DNA of 45,402 nucleotides from Lachnospiraceae bacterium (GCA_015057615.1 SVEA01000113.1:1-45402); one strand, 5' to 3'; counted from the first letter of the stretch, positions 1-8,844 are shown. The notes: generated from the sequence alone by a model not told the origin. Numbers and translations are program-made.

Positions 1-1302
1 TAAATCCTGTTCATATTTGATCTGCTCCAGCGTTTCATATTTTGTAAAATAGGGTACATACAGATAGCTTTTATTCGCTGCTCCATACTCTACCTTGATT
101 TTACCCTTATAAAACTGATACGCTGCGTTCCTATCATCCTTCGATTCTGTTTTCGTATTATCCAAATCCTCCATTTGATTTAAAAGCATACTCACCTGAT
201 TCACCGGAGGAAATTCACCAAGCGGTATTTTCTTCTGCAAAGCACGATACTTATTCTTTATATCTGCATTACTTTTGTCCCAGCTGTCACCAGTATATAT
301 ACTGCCCACAAACCCTTTCAGATAAATTCCTTCATAGGCAGAGGGAAGCGGTGCCGTTATGCGAAGATGCTCTGTATCCGTATAGCTTACCTGATCCACT
401 CTGCCTAAACGTCCGCCACTTAAGCCTCCCGGTGCAGTTTTTTTGTTCATAAAATTCAGATTGCCGAACGAACCTGTAACATCGCTCATGGAAAAATCCA
501 AAAGGAATGCCTGTATTTTTGCCTTTGCCGTTTTCACTTCTCCGATCGCATCGTATTGTTCCGGCGTTACAAATTGCTTCATGACAAAGAACAGCAGCAG
601 ACTGATCCCGCAAAGTGCGATTGCCACTTTCATGCCGACCCTGTCATTAAAATCCCTTCTGCCTTCCCTCCTATGATCCACTCCATGAAATTTTGCCAGA
701 AATATAAGCTCTAGTAATGTTAGAAGCAGATAAAGCTCCGCGGGTACTATTCCGATTGCAAAGCTTGCAATTATCGGAAGGATAAGAACAACAAATGCGA
801 TATTGCAGAATTTTCTCTGCACAAATGCAGCGGAATTTAAAGCCGCAACAGGAATCATCAGTAATATTAGGAATAAAGTAATATCCGCCTCTGCCGTAGA
901 GCGGTCCGCAAGAAAGAAAGGAATCTGCGTCTCATAATACGCATTTATTTGCTGTATTACCAGATTTTCAAGAATATAAAATGCATTCTGCAATCTTGGA
1001 AATCGGCTGAAAGCATATAACGCATAGAAAAGAATTGAAAAAAAAGCTTTCACCAATCCATAGGAAGGGAACAGGAAGAAGAAGTAAAACAGTACGCTAA
1101 AGAGAAGCAAAGTAATATTTATTCTAAGATAAGAAGCCGGAATCATAAAGCTTTCCATAAGAATCACAACAAAGCACCAGCATCCAAAGATAACCGCAAG
1201 CAGTTGAACCACCCTAAGGTAAACCGGAATGCCGGATGCATTGTCTTCCTCACTATATACTTTCGTATGAATTACGATTCCATCCTGTTTTTTTCGATTC
1301 AT
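1..1302 (-). CDS. Transglutaminase-like membrane protein (TgpA/DUF3488 type), 3' part outside window
   Basis: The frame is open from an ATG at 1302 to the left edge (434 codons, no stop), so the gene continues outside the window. An AGGAG site lies 5-6 bases before the ATG. The protein begins with a short charged cytoplasmic stretch, then several hydrophobic membrane segments up to about residue 240, followed by an extracytoplasmic part containing YLKGFVGSIYTGDSWDK. That motif is typical of the region before the transglutaminase core in TgpA-like proteins; the catalytic Cys-His-Asp core would lie beyond position 1. It is the third gene after moxR and the DUF58 gene, the usual MoxR/DUF58/transglutaminase triad. 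The role of such triads is poorly defined (envelope or protein maturation). The membrane part and context are clear; the catalytic domain is inferred. Confidence 0.75.
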   Translation of the reverse strand, partial: MNRKKQDGIVIHTKVYSEEDNASGIPVYLRVVQLLAVIFGCWCFVVILMESFMIPASYLRINITLLLFSVLFYFFFLFPSYGLVKAFFSILFYALYAFSRFPRLQNAFYILENLVIQQINAYYETQIPFFLADRSTAEADITLFLILLMIPVAALNSAAFVQRKFCNIAFVVLILPIIASFAIGIVPAELYLLLTLLELIFLAKFHGVDHRREGRRDFNDRVGMKVAIALCGISLLLFFVMKQFVTPEQYDAIGEVKTAKAKIQAFLLDFSMSDVTGSFGNLNFMNKKTAPGGLSGGRLGRVDQVSYTDTEHLRITAPLPSAYEGIYLKGFVGSIYTGDSWDKSNADIKNKYRALQKKIPLGEFPPVNQVSMLLNQMEDLDNTKTESKDDRNAAYQFYKGKIKVEYGAANKSYLYVPYFTKYETLEQIKYEQDL

Positions 1303-1328
1303 TTCTCTCCTCTTTCCAGCGCATCATT

Positions 1329-1421
1329 GATATGAGTGTTAAAAGCCTTCTTAGCTAATAGGCTTCATCAATTTTTATAAATCAAGGTTAAACTATAAGT
1401 AATAGGAAACAATTTTTTATG
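1329..1421 (+). repeat. IR-A element, left-end fragment inside the moxR operon
   Basis: This is a truncated copy of the ~300-bp IR-A repeat (best full copies at 41807-42116 and 25592-25877). It carries the terminal GAGTGTTAAAAGCC, the GGCTTCATCAATTT block and the AAGTAATAGGAAACAAT block, and stops there. It fills most of the gap between the DUF58 gene and the transglutaminase gene, so it should be transcribed within the operon mRNA. Confidence 0.75.
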
Positions 1422-1432
1422 CGCAGAGTACC

Positions 1433-2656
1433 CTAACCTAATCTTAAATTTTGTATATCCGATTGTAAATTGTTAATATTAACCAGGGATAATTCCATCC
1501 CTAATTCAGCAATTCCTTTTTCATACACTTGGGCCTTCAAATATTCCAATGCATCCGTATCCTCTTCGATCTCCAATACCTGAATAACATTCTTTTTATT
1601 TGCTATCAGCATGGCAAGCGTATCTATCTTTGCTGTAGATATTTCTCCCGTAATATAGAAAATATCCGTATATTGCTCCATAGGGTAGCATGCAAGATAT
1701 GTCGATAATGTGTTTGGATTACCGGTACTTTCCGACAGCTCCAATAGTCCGTCAACCACTTCGAACAGGTCCTTCTCCGTTATAATCCGGTTTCTTCTGC
1801 AAATTCCCTGGTTCGAATCATACCACGAAAAGTAATGATACTGCTTTTGAGCCAGGAAAGAATAGGATAGGGATAACGAACACTCTAGTAAGGCATCCGT
1901 TACCGGAAGCCGTTCCTTTCCCGTAGGAATATCAAAATCCAGATAGATCAATACCGCACAATTGAGAGGATTGCTGAACTCCTTGATCATTAATTGATTT
2001 TGCTTGCTGCTCAGTTTCCAATGAATTCTCTGAATTCGGTCTCCCTCCCGGTATTCACGTATTGAAAAGACCTCCGACGGGTCATCCCCGCTCTTTATCT
2101 GGGAATAGTATTCGCTTTCCACAAGCTGCCTGCCTTGATTGGATACAAAATCCTCTTCCAGCTCAATCAAGCTTGGCAAAACAGCCACTTTAATCGTATC
2201 TTTCCTTTTCTTTTTTAAGGAAAATAGTTTTAGATAATCATAGCAGCGAATCCCTCTCAGGGATATTTCTATATTTCCGGAATATTCGGATAAAAGATTG
2301 CAAGAGACCTTAAGATTACTCCGTCCATCCATCGTAGCAATGAACTCTTTTTTATACCGCTTCGAAGAATAACTATTTTTATAGGTTAAATAAATTTTAA
2401 GACCATAAATCGGGAATATCGTGGGATTATACAGCTGCACCACAACGGGCACGGTTTCCCCTTTCGTAACCACATGTACAACCGATGCCAATTCTGCCCT
2501 TACCCTCTTATAGCAGTAGCATAACAGAGCAAAGAGAACGAATGGCAGGGCAAGAACCGTTATAAAGATAATTCCCATAACATATTCGTTATATAGGATT
2601 GATAACAGTCCAACGAAAACCACGAGCAAAAGATACTTGATTTTGCTAGAAAACAT
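1433..2656 (-). CDS. DUF58 domain protein
   Basis: A 407-residue protein with two adjacent N-terminal hydrophobic segments (about residues 6-46), then a soluble beta-rich region and the DUF58 hallmark at about 190-228, including EYREGDRIQRIHWKLSSK. DUF58 proteins have a von Willebrand A-like C-terminal fold and are nearly always encoded beside a MoxR ATPase, their presumed partner. The gene starts 31 bases after the moxR stop, in the same operon. The RBS is weak (AAAGG about 11 bases upstream), which fits translation coupled to moxR. The family call is firm; the biochemical role is unknown. Confidence 0.88.
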   Translation of the reverse strand: MFSSKIKYLLLVVFVGLLSILYNEYVMGIIFITVLALPFVLFALLCYCYKRVRAELASVVHVVTKGETVPVVVQLYNPTIFPIYGLKIYLTYKNSYSSKRYKKEFIATMDGRSNLKVSCNLLSEYSGNIEISLRGIRCYDYLKLFSLKKKRKDTIKVAVLPSLIELEEDFVSNQGRQLVESEYYSQIKSGDDPSEVFSIREYREGDRIQRIHWKLSSKQNQLMIKEFSNPLNCAVLIYLDFDIPTGKERLPVTDALLECSLSLSYSFLAQKQYHYFSWYDSNQGICRRNRIITEKDLFEVVDGLLELSESTGNPNTLSTYLACYPMEQYTDIFYITGEISTAKIDTLAMLIANKKNVIQVLEIEEDTDALEYLKAQVYEKGIAELGMELSLVNINNLQSDIQNLRLG

Positions 2657-2687
2657 AGTACTACCAAGCCTTTCTATGGGATACTTG

Positions 2688-3635
2688 TTATTTCGAAAGT
2701 ATTCTCGGCGGTCTTACTATGCGAAGAATATCATCCAAAAGGTTGTCCACAGTTACATTATTTACTCTGGCTTTTGGTTTGAGGACAATTCTATGGGCAG
2801 CAACATTTTTAAACATATAGGAAACATCCGATGGAATGACATAGTCCCGCTTCCCTAAAAATGCTGTCGCTTTTACCATATTCATGAGCGCCAAGGAACC
2901 TCTCGGACTGACCCCCAGTTCAATAAGGGGATTTATTCTTGTTTGTTCTGCCAAAAGTGTAATATATTCATAAATCGAATCATGAACAAACACATTCTCC
3001 ACCATATTCTGCATCGCAATAATATCCTCTATACATGCGACAGTCACCACCTGATCCAGCGGGTTTGTATTCTGCCTTTGCTTCAATATATCGATCTCAC
3101 TCTTTACGTCCGGATACCCCATCGTTAATTTGATCATAAATCGGTCGAGCTGTGATTCCGGAAGCATCTGCGTACCAACGGAACCGAGCGGATTCTGGGT
3201 GGCGATAACAACGAAGGGTTTGGGAACCTCCCTGGTTATACTGTCTACGGTTACCTTTCCCTCTTCCATAACCTCAAGTAAGGCGGATTGTGTTTTGGAG
3301 GAAGTACGGTTAATCTCATCCGCCAGAAACAAATTACACATAATTGCACCCGGCTTATACTGATAGCTTTCTCCCTCTCTGCTCAGCATGTGAAATCCCA
3401 CCACATCCGTCGGAAGTACATCCGGAGTAAATTGCAGCCGATGGTAATCCAGTGCCATCGCCTTTGAGAATGCCAACGCCAGGGTAGTCTTTCCAACACC
3501 CGGATTGTCCTCCAGAAGAATATGTCCTTTCGCTAGAATGGCGGTCAGAACTTTACTGATAATGATCCCTTTTCCCATTACTACCTTATTCACTTCATCC
3601 ATGATTTGCATGGCTTTATTATAATATTTTTCCAT
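2688..3635 (-). CDS. MoxR-family AAA+ ATPase
   Basis: A cytoplasmic AAA+ ATPase of 315 residues. It shows Walker A DNPGVGKT at 43-50, Walker B LFLADEIN at 102-109, sensor 1 ATQNP at 145-149 and a C-terminal lid domain. MoxR proteins act as chaperone-like ATPases on VWA or DUF58 partners, and the next gene encodes one. An in-frame ATG four codons upstream (3647) lacks a ribosome site, whereas GGAG sits 6-7 bases before the ATG at 3635, so the later start was chosen. The gene is first in its operon and lies immediately behind a terminator-like hairpin (3673-3728), so read-through or an attenuation switch may set expression. Confidence 0.92.
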   Translation of the reverse strand: MEKYYNKAMQIMDEVNKVVMGKGIIISKVLTAILAKGHILLEDNPGVGKTTLALAFSKAMALDYHRLQFTPDVLPTDVVGFHMLSREGESYQYKPGAIMCNLFLADEINRTSSKTQSALLEVMEEGKVTVDSITREVPKPFVVIATQNPLGSVGTQMLPESQLDRFMIKLTMGYPDVKSEIDILKQRQNTNPLDQVVTVACIEDIIAMQNMVENVFVHDSIYEYITLLAEQTRINPLIELGVSPRGSLALMNMVKATAFLGKRDYVIPSDVSYMFKNVAAHRIVLKPKARVNNVTVDNLLDDILRIVRPPRILSK

Positions 3636-3664
3636 CCTATACTCCATAATGCCGCTTAGCGGTA

Positions 3665-3728
3665 TTTAAAAACCCGGAAGAATAGCTTTTCTTCTGATTC
3701 AAGTAAGCTTGATCATCTTCGCTCCGGG
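3665..3728 (-). terminator. Intrinsic terminator or attenuator before moxR
   Basis: On the minus strand, CCCGGA and TTCCGGG close a hairpin of about 56 nt followed by TTTTT. It lies 38 bases before the moxR start. It ends the candidate small RNA and must be read through for moxR expression, unless moxR has another promoter. Confidence 0.6.
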
Positions 3729-3866
3729 ACTCTTTCATGTGTTACGCAGATTAGGAGCGTAAAAGCAGAGCTTTCACGCTCACGTTGCACTTATCTAGCC
3801 TCGTAGGAGCGCTGATTCAAGCAAGCTTGATCACCGCTCCTACGAGGCTAGACTAATCTGCTTATC
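3665..3866 (-). ncRNA. Candidate ~200-nt structured RNA upstream of moxR
   Basis: A transcript starting at about 3866, six bases past a TTGCCA-N16-TATAAT promoter, would open with a 9-bp stem closing the 5' two thirds (3853-3861 with 3746-3754). Inside is a perfect 17-bp hairpin (3795-3811 with 3835-3851) whose apex GATTCAAG/CTTGATC forms a second small stem. The 3' part is a further hairpin (3673-3728) carrying the same apex module and followed by a T-tract. The structure, promoter and terminator are visible directly. It may be a free-standing small RNA or a leader that attenuates moxR. No known RNA family was recognised. Confidence 0.5.
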
Positions 3867-3872
3867 GTGAAC

Positions 3873-3900
3873 ATTATAGCATATTTTTACAGTTTGGCAA
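3873..3900 (-). promoter_or_regulatory. Sigma-A-type promoter for the structured RNA/moxR operon
   Basis: TTGCCA (3895-3900), a 16-bp spacer, and TATAAT (3873-3878) on the minus strand. The predicted start near 3866 falls just before the closing stem of the structured RNA. Confidence 0.6.
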
Positions 3901-3997
3901 TATTTTCGATTAAAATTTAAGGATGGAAATGAAAGCTAACAATTCCTCAAAATTCCGGGTCGAATTTAAGGATATTTTGTGAAGTAATACTTTTTAG

Positions 3998-4025
3998 TTG
4001 ACTTATAGCCAGAAAAGTTTAAAAT
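3998..4025 (+). promoter_or_regulatory. Promoter for the foldase-like gene
   Basis: TTGACT (3998-4003), 16-bp spacer, TAAAAT (4020-4025), about 35 bases before the GTG start. It is divergent from the moxR promoter. Confidence 0.5.
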
Positions 4026-4059
4026 TGATTATGAGAGATATTTTAATGGAGGTAGTAGA

Positions 4060-5145
4060 GTGAATAACGCAAAGAAAACAATTAGATATCCGAAGCAGGA
4101 TAAGAAAGAAAAGAAAGAAATCAATTCAAAGATATGGATTATTTCATCCATCGTATTGGTTGTTGCTCTGGTTGGTTCCCTTTTATTTGACCAGCTATAT
4201 AAAAGAGTCATCCTCACCATTGACGATGACAAGTATTATATGGAGGATCTGGCTTACTATTTCTACGGCGTAGAATCTGCATATGATTACTATAACCAGA
4301 TGCTTGGCGGACAATACTGGGACATGGTAGTTGACCAGAGTACCGGCAGTACAACCCGTGATATGGCTATGAAGGAGGCACTTGAGTCCTCTCTGTTTAC
4401 CGAGATCGTATACCGGGAAGCAGTCGCTCAGGGCTATTCCTTGACCGATGAGGAAAAGGAAACCATTAAAAAAGATGTTACTTCCCAGTTGGACGAGCAA
4501 TTAACGGCCGATATTATCAAGAAGAACGGTTTCACCGAAGAATACTTAACAAATATCATGTCGAAGACGACCTTGGTAACTCGCTACCGCCAGGATATCA
4601 TTGATTCCCTTGATATCGATGATGAAGGCATTAAGGCAGGAATCGATTATGATAAATATCGCCAGTATGATGTGGAATATGTCTTCCTTTCCACAGAAAA
4701 GAAAGATGATGACGACAAAACTGTCCCGATGGATGAGAACGAGAAAGCGGCTGCCCTTGATAAAATCAACGATTTCCATGAAAAGGCATTGAAAGCAGAG
4801 GATTGGTCCGAACTTATTCCGAAAGAGGAAAAAGAAGTCGTATATCGTGAGGATAGCTTCCTAGAAAGCGATACTGTCTTCTCCGAAGATCTGAAAGCGA
4901 AAATTATCAAAATGGAAAATAATACGATCAGCGGCGTTCTTGAAGATGAGAGCGGTTATTATTTTGTACGTATGATCAATAATAATTCTACCGAAAGCTA
5001 TGATGATGCTGTCAAAAAAGCAATTACAGAAGCTGAAAACGAAGGTTTTGCCAAGGTATATAACGAAATTGCAGACAAGTATCAGTATAAAATTAATACC
5101 AAAGCCTTAAGAAGATATAAGATGGGAAATATTACTTTATCCTAA
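4060..5145 (+). CDS. Membrane-anchored SurA/PrsA-like foldase
   Basis: A 361-residue protein with a Lys-rich cytoplasmic N-terminus, one membrane anchor at about residues 28-46 (IWIISSIVLVVALVGSLLF) and a long extracytoplasmic part. The outside part is helical and acidic (about 60-190), like the SurA N-terminal chaperone domain. It is followed by a parvulin-like region (about 205-325) with YDVEYVFLSTEK and SGYYFVRMI. Such proteins assist folding of secreted proteins. A lipobox is absent, unlike classical PrsA, so it is anchored by a transmembrane helix. The start is GTG at 4060, fixed by GGAGG seven bases upstream. Peptidyl-prolyl isomerase activity is uncertain because the parvulin part is divergent. 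Confidence 0.7.
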   Translation: MNNAKKTIRYPKQDKKEKKEINSKIWIISSIVLVVALVGSLLFDQLYKRVILTIDDDKYYMEDLAYYFYGVESAYDYYNQMLGGQYWDMVVDQSTGSTTRDMAMKEALESSLFTEIVYREAVAQGYSLTDEEKETIKKDVTSQLDEQLTADIIKKNGFTEEYLTNIMSKTTLVTRYRQDIIDSLDIDDEGIKAGIDYDKYRQYDVEYVFLSTEKKDDDDKTVPMDENEKAAALDKINDFHEKALKAEDWSELIPKEEKEVVYREDSFLESDTVFSEDLKAKIIKMENNTISGVLEDESGYYFVRMINNNSTESYDDAVKKAITEAENEGFAKVYNEIADKYQYKINTKALRRYKMGNITLS

Positions 5146-5269
5146 TATTTTCCATGTTGCCTGAATAATATCTTCCTTTCTAGCAATAATAAAGATGAAG
5201 CAATTAGGTTATTGCGAAGAAAGTTTCGCAATCATCTAAGATGAAGCAGTTATTGAAAGGAGAGATTCT

Positions 5270-5422
5270 ATGGCAAAAAATAAGAATAACAACATTAAAG
5301 GAAAAGCTTCAAGAAACTCGGCCAGTGATTCCAGCAGAAATTCATCGAAGAACTCTGTCAAGGATACGCATGCACAGGTTCCTGATAACTCCCCAAACCG
5401 CAGCGGCCCGGGAGGGGAATAA
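5270..5422 (+). CDS. Small Asn/Ser-rich basic protein (50 aa)
   Basis: A 50-residue ORF read from the ATG at 5270, with a GAAAGGAGAG ribosome site about five bases upstream and a strong terminator 20 bases after its stop. It begins MAKNKNNNIKGKAS and ends NRSGPGGE, and it has no hydrophobic segment. The composition (Asn, Ser, Lys, Gly, Pro) resembles minor small acid-soluble spore proteins of the SspN/SspP kind, but no signature was matched, so function is not assigned. A longer overlapping ORF (5241-5435) in another frame lacks a well-placed ribosome site and is not preferred. It may be cotranscribed with the foldase-like gene. Confidence 0.6.
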   Translation: MAKNKNNNIKGKASRNSASDSSRNSSKNSVKDTHAQVPDNSPNRSGPGGE

Positions 5423-5442
5423 CAGCAATCGATAATTAAGCA

Positions 5443-5497
5443 AAAGAACCTATCGACCAGACAGGATTTTCTGTCCGAACGATAGGTTCTTTTTTTA
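5443..5497 (+). terminator. Intrinsic terminator
   Basis: AAGAACCTATCG and CGATAGGTTCTT form a 12-bp stem around a loop that itself contains GGACAG-like pairing, followed by a run of T. It closes the foldase/small protein transcription unit. Confidence 0.85.
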
Positions 5498-5514
5498 TAT
5501 CACCTTATGTAAAT

Positions 5515-5610
5515 GATTTGAGAGTCAAAATCCCCTTTCTAACAAATCGTCTTCGGCAATTTGCACAAAGCAACGTAAAACTTAAGTAATAGGAAACAAT
5601 ATTTTACTCT
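5515..5610 (+). repeat. IR-A element, left-end fragment
   Basis: A ~95-bp left-end copy of IR-A that ends just after the AATAGGAAACAATATTTTA block, the same end point as the copy at 1329-1421. It lies between the terminator and the trkA promoter. Confidence 0.75.
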
Positions 5611-5661
5611 AATCATGCAAATTATCTTAACACTTTCTTAACTGGGTTTCCTATGCAAATA

Positions 5662-5670
5662 TGCTATAAT
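5662..5670 (+). promoter_or_regulatory. Extended -10 promoter of trkAH
   Basis: TGCTATAAT (5662-5670) is an extended -10 element 48 bases before the trkA start. No good -35 is visible at 17 bp. Confidence 0.5.
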
Positions 5671-5717
5671 CAATTCTGTAGAAATATATCGAAAAAGTAA
5701 GGAGTTTAAATTACCAA

Positions 5718-7073
5718 ATGAAAATTTTAATCGTAGGCTGCGGCAAGGTGGGATCCACCCTTGCAGAGGAGCTTGACCGAGAAGGACATGATATCATCGT
5801 TATTGATAATAAAGCCTCCGCCATTGATTACATAACGGATACTCTGGATGTTATCGGCATTGAAGGAAACGGCGCCAGTTATCATATTCTTTTAGAGGCG
5901 GGAATTGAGACAGCAGATTTATTAATCGCGGTGACTAACTCAGACGAATTAAACCTGCTCTGCTGCTTATTTGCGAAAAAAGCAAGCAATTGCAATACAA
6001 TCGCCAGAGTACGTAATCCACAATATAATGCAGAAATTAATTTTATTCGGGAAGAAATGGGTCTATCTATGACGATAAATCCAGAATTGGAAGCTGCTAA
6101 CGAGATGTTTCAATTGATCCGGCTACCCTCTGCAATAAAAATCGATACCTTCGCAGATGGCAGGGTTGAATTACTAAAATTTCAAATACCAAAGAATTCT
6201 GTTCTTGACGGTATGAAGATTATGAGTATGAATCGCGAATTAAAAAGTAAAATCCTAGTATGTGCAGTGGAACGTGGAGATCAGGTATTTATCCCCTCCG
6301 GAACCTTTCTTTTAAAGGCAAGTGATAAGATTTCCTTTATTGCCGCTCCTAAGATTGCCTCAGAATTTTTCCTGCATATCGGGATTACCTCCAATCATAT
6401 TAAAAATGCACTGCTGATCGGCGGTGGAACCCTTGCCGTTTATTTGACGAGCAAGCTATTGGCAAACGGCATCAAGGTAAAAATCATGGAACAGAACCTT
6501 GACCGATGCAATGAACTCAGTGAGATGTTCCCGGAAGCACTTATTATTAATGCGAATGCATCCGATAATAATATATTGGCAGAAGAGGGCGTTCAGGATA
6601 TGGATGCCTTTGCTTCTTTGACGAATCTGGATGAAGAGAATATCCTCCTTTCCTTGTATGCCAATAAAGTATCGAATGCAAAGATATTCACCAAGATCAC
6701 CCGCCTCGCTTATGAGGATATTATTGAAGAAATGCCTCTCGGCATTATTGTAAATCCTAAAATTATTACTGCGGATCGTATCATTCAGCATGTCCGTGCC
6801 ATGAGCAACCAGAAAGGCAGTAATGTTGAGACATTATATAAAATTGTCGGTAACAAAGTAGAGGCTCTGGAATTCCGTGTAAAAAGCAATTCCGCTTGTG
6901 TCGGAGTGCCTTTAGAAAAGCTGGAGCTGAAGCCGAATTTATTGGTATCCTGTATCAACCGGCAGGGTAAGATTATCATTCCGAACGGGCAGGACACCAT
7001 CCAACCGGGAGACACCGTAATTATTGTCACTACAAATACCGGACTGAACGACCTAAGTGATATCTTATTGTAA
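5718..7073 (+). CDS. trkA: Trk potassium uptake regulatory subunit TrkA
   Basis: A 451-residue cytoplasmic NAD(H)-binding subunit that gates the TrkH potassium channel. It has two tandem RCK units. The first opens with the Rossmann motif MKILIVGCGKVGSTLAEEL and an acidic VIDN strand end; the second begins near residue 228 with ALLIGGGTLAVYL. Each is followed by a TrkA-C domain (about 140-220 and 370-450). The length matches full two-domain TrkA. Upstream AAGGAG is about 13 bases from the ATG, somewhat far, but no alternative start is better. trkH follows after 39 bases, so the two are cotranscribed. Confidence 0.95.
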   Translation: MKILIVGCGKVGSTLAEELDREGHDIIVIDNKASAIDYITDTLDVIGIEGNGASYHILLEAGIETADLLIAVTNSDELNLLCCLFAKKASNCNTIARVRNPQYNAEINFIREEMGLSMTINPELEAANEMFQLIRLPSAIKIDTFADGRVELLKFQIPKNSVLDGMKIMSMNRELKSKILVCAVERGDQVFIPSGTFLLKASDKISFIAAPKIASEFFLHIGITSNHIKNALLIGGGTLAVYLTSKLLANGIKVKIMEQNLDRCNELSEMFPEALIINANASDNNILAEEGVQDMDAFASLTNLDEENILLSLYANKVSNAKIFTKITRLAYEDIIEEMPLGIIVNPKIITADRIIQHVRAMSNQKGSNVETLYKIVGNKVEALEFRVKSNSACVGVPLEKLELKPNLLVSCINRQGKIIIPNGQDTIQPGDTVIIVTTNTGLNDLSDILL

Positions 7074-7112
7074 GGTTAAAAGTTACTTTACTATTTACGA
7101 TAAGGAGTTAAC

Positions 7113-8546
7113 ATGAATAAATCAATCATATTTCATATCATTGGCTGGATTCTAAATTTTGAAGCCGGCTTTATGGTACTTCCATTAATTGTTTCAATTA
7201 TTTACAAAGAGCAAAGCGGTCTTGCCTTTCTGATAGCAATTGGTTTATGCCTGCTTTTTGGTATTCCCCTGAGTCTAATTAAGCCAAAGAGTAATCATTT
7301 CAATGCAAAGGAAGGCTTTATTTCGGTCGCTCTGGGTTGGATTGTCCTAAGCTTATTCGGTGCTTTACCCTTTTTCATAAGCAGGGAGATTCCTTCCTAT
7401 ATTGACGCATTATTTGAAATTGTTTCCGGCTTTACAACGACCGGCTCCAGTATCTTGAGTGATGTGGAAGCCCTTTCTTATTGTATGCTGTTCTGGCGAA
7501 GCTTTAGTCACTGGATCGGTGGTATGGGTGTCCTAGTGTTCATCCTTTCCATACTTCCGCTCGCCGGAGGAGAAAACATTCATTTTATGCGCGCGGAAAG
7601 TCCGGGACCTTCGGTGGAGAAGCTGGTTCCAAGAATTAAGAGTTCTTCTAAAATGCTATATACCATTTATTTTGGAATGACCTTATTAATGATCGCTCTG
7701 CTTCTTCTGGGGAAAATGCCATTGTTTGATACTCTGACGCTTACCTTTGGTACGGCTGGGACCGGTGGTTTCTCTATAAGAAATTCCGGATTGGCAAATT
7801 ACACCTATTATCAGCAAACCGTTATCACCATATTTATGTTTCTATTTGGTGTAAATTTTAATTTTTATTATTTAATCCTATTACGCAAATTTAAAACCGC
7901 CTTTCAATCCGAGGAGGTTCGCTGGTATTTTATTATTTTTTCCGGCGCTATTGTCCTGATTTCCTTAAATACAGGCGGATTAAGAGGTTTCTTTTCCTCC
8001 ATACACCATGCTGCCTTCCAGGTTTCCTCCATTATGACCACAACTGGTTATTCCACACTGGATTATAATCAATGGCCCACCTTCTCGAAAACGATCCTGG
8101 TGCTCCTCATGTTTATCGGAGCATGTGCTGGCAGTACGGGCGGAGGAATTAAGGTGTCCCGTATCGTTATTTTATTTAAATCCATAGGAAAAGAGCTTTC
8201 CTATCTGCTCCATAAGCGCAGCATTAAGATATTAAAATTTGAAGGGAAAAAGATACAGCATGAGACCATGCGCTCCATCAATATCTACTTTGTTACGTAT
8301 GCTTTTATTTATATTGCTTCCCTTCTCATTGTCAGCTTAGATAACTTTGATTTTACCTCGACCTTTACGGCAATTGCAGCTACGATCAATAACGTAGGAC
8401 CCGGATTAGATGCGGTTGGACCTACGGGAAATTTCGGTTGTTTTTCTGCTCTGTCAACACTGGTTATGACATTCGATATGCTTATCGGCAGGCTGGAAAT
8501 CTTCCCGATCCTGCTGCTTTTCACACCGGATACGTGGAAGAAATAA
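7113..8546 (+). CDS. trkH: Trk potassium uptake channel subunit TrkH
   Basis: A 477-residue polytopic membrane protein, the K+ translocating partner of TrkA. Four pore-loop repeats are recognisable by their Gly-rich filters: FTTTGSS (about 109-115), FGTAGTGGFS (about 210), MTTTGYS (about 309) and ATINNVGPG (about 425). Multiple hydrophobic helices lie between them. AAGGAG is six bases before the ATG. It is followed by an IR-A copy and a bidirectional terminator. Confidence 0.95.
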   Translation: MNKSIIFHIIGWILNFEAGFMVLPLIVSIIYKEQSGLAFLIAIGLCLLFGIPLSLIKPKSNHFNAKEGFISVALGWIVLSLFGALPFFISREIPSYIDALFEIVSGFTTTGSSILSDVEALSYCMLFWRSFSHWIGGMGVLVFILSILPLAGGENIHFMRAESPGPSVEKLVPRIKSSSKMLYTIYFGMTLLMIALLLLGKMPLFDTLTLTFGTAGTGGFSIRNSGLANYTYYQQTVITIFMFLFGVNFNFYYLILLRKFKTAFQSEEVRWYFIIFSGAIVLISLNTGGLRGFFSSIHHAAFQVSSIMTTTGYSTLDYNQWPTFSKTILVLLMFIGACAGSTGGGIKVSRIVILFKSIGKELSYLLHKRSIKILKFEGKKIQHETMRSINIYFVTYAFIYIASLLIVSLDNFDFTSTFTAIAATINNVGPGLDAVGPTGNFGCFSALSTLVMTFDMLIGRLEIFPILLLFTPDTWKK

Positions 8547-8563
8547 TTCTTCTAATCTTACCA

Positions 8564-8822
8564 TGGGTGTTAAAAACCGATTTACAAAATTAACTTCATC
8601 AATTTGCACAGTTTATGCATTGATGAGTAATTTGAAACATATTTTATTTGCAACACGCAGTCCCGCAAAGCATTGCAAAAAACGCAATACTTGGGTTGAA
8701 GTACGAATGGTACATAAAACCACAAAACACGTGGTCTAAATACCAGCGACTTCAAACAGTTGCGTATTAAAATACGTTTTCAAATTACTAGATTTTTCTT
8801 TTTGTGTAAATTAATGAGTACA
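8564..8822 (-). repeat. IR-A element, inverted orientation, divergent
   Basis: A ~260-bp copy in the opposite orientation to the others. CTTCATCAATTTGCACA lies near the left end and the GACTTCAAACAGTTGCGTAT block in the right half. The core GGTTGAAGTACGAATGGTAC is the complement of the equivalent core elsewhere. Both ends are eroded. Confidence 0.7.
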
Positions 8823-8844
8823 ATAAGAAAAAATACGAACACAC

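Noticed and set aside
5241..5435. 64-aa ORF overlapping the small Asn/Ser-rich gene
   Set aside because: Its start lies before the GAAAGGAGAG site that serves the ATG at 5270 in another frame, and its sequence looks out of frame.
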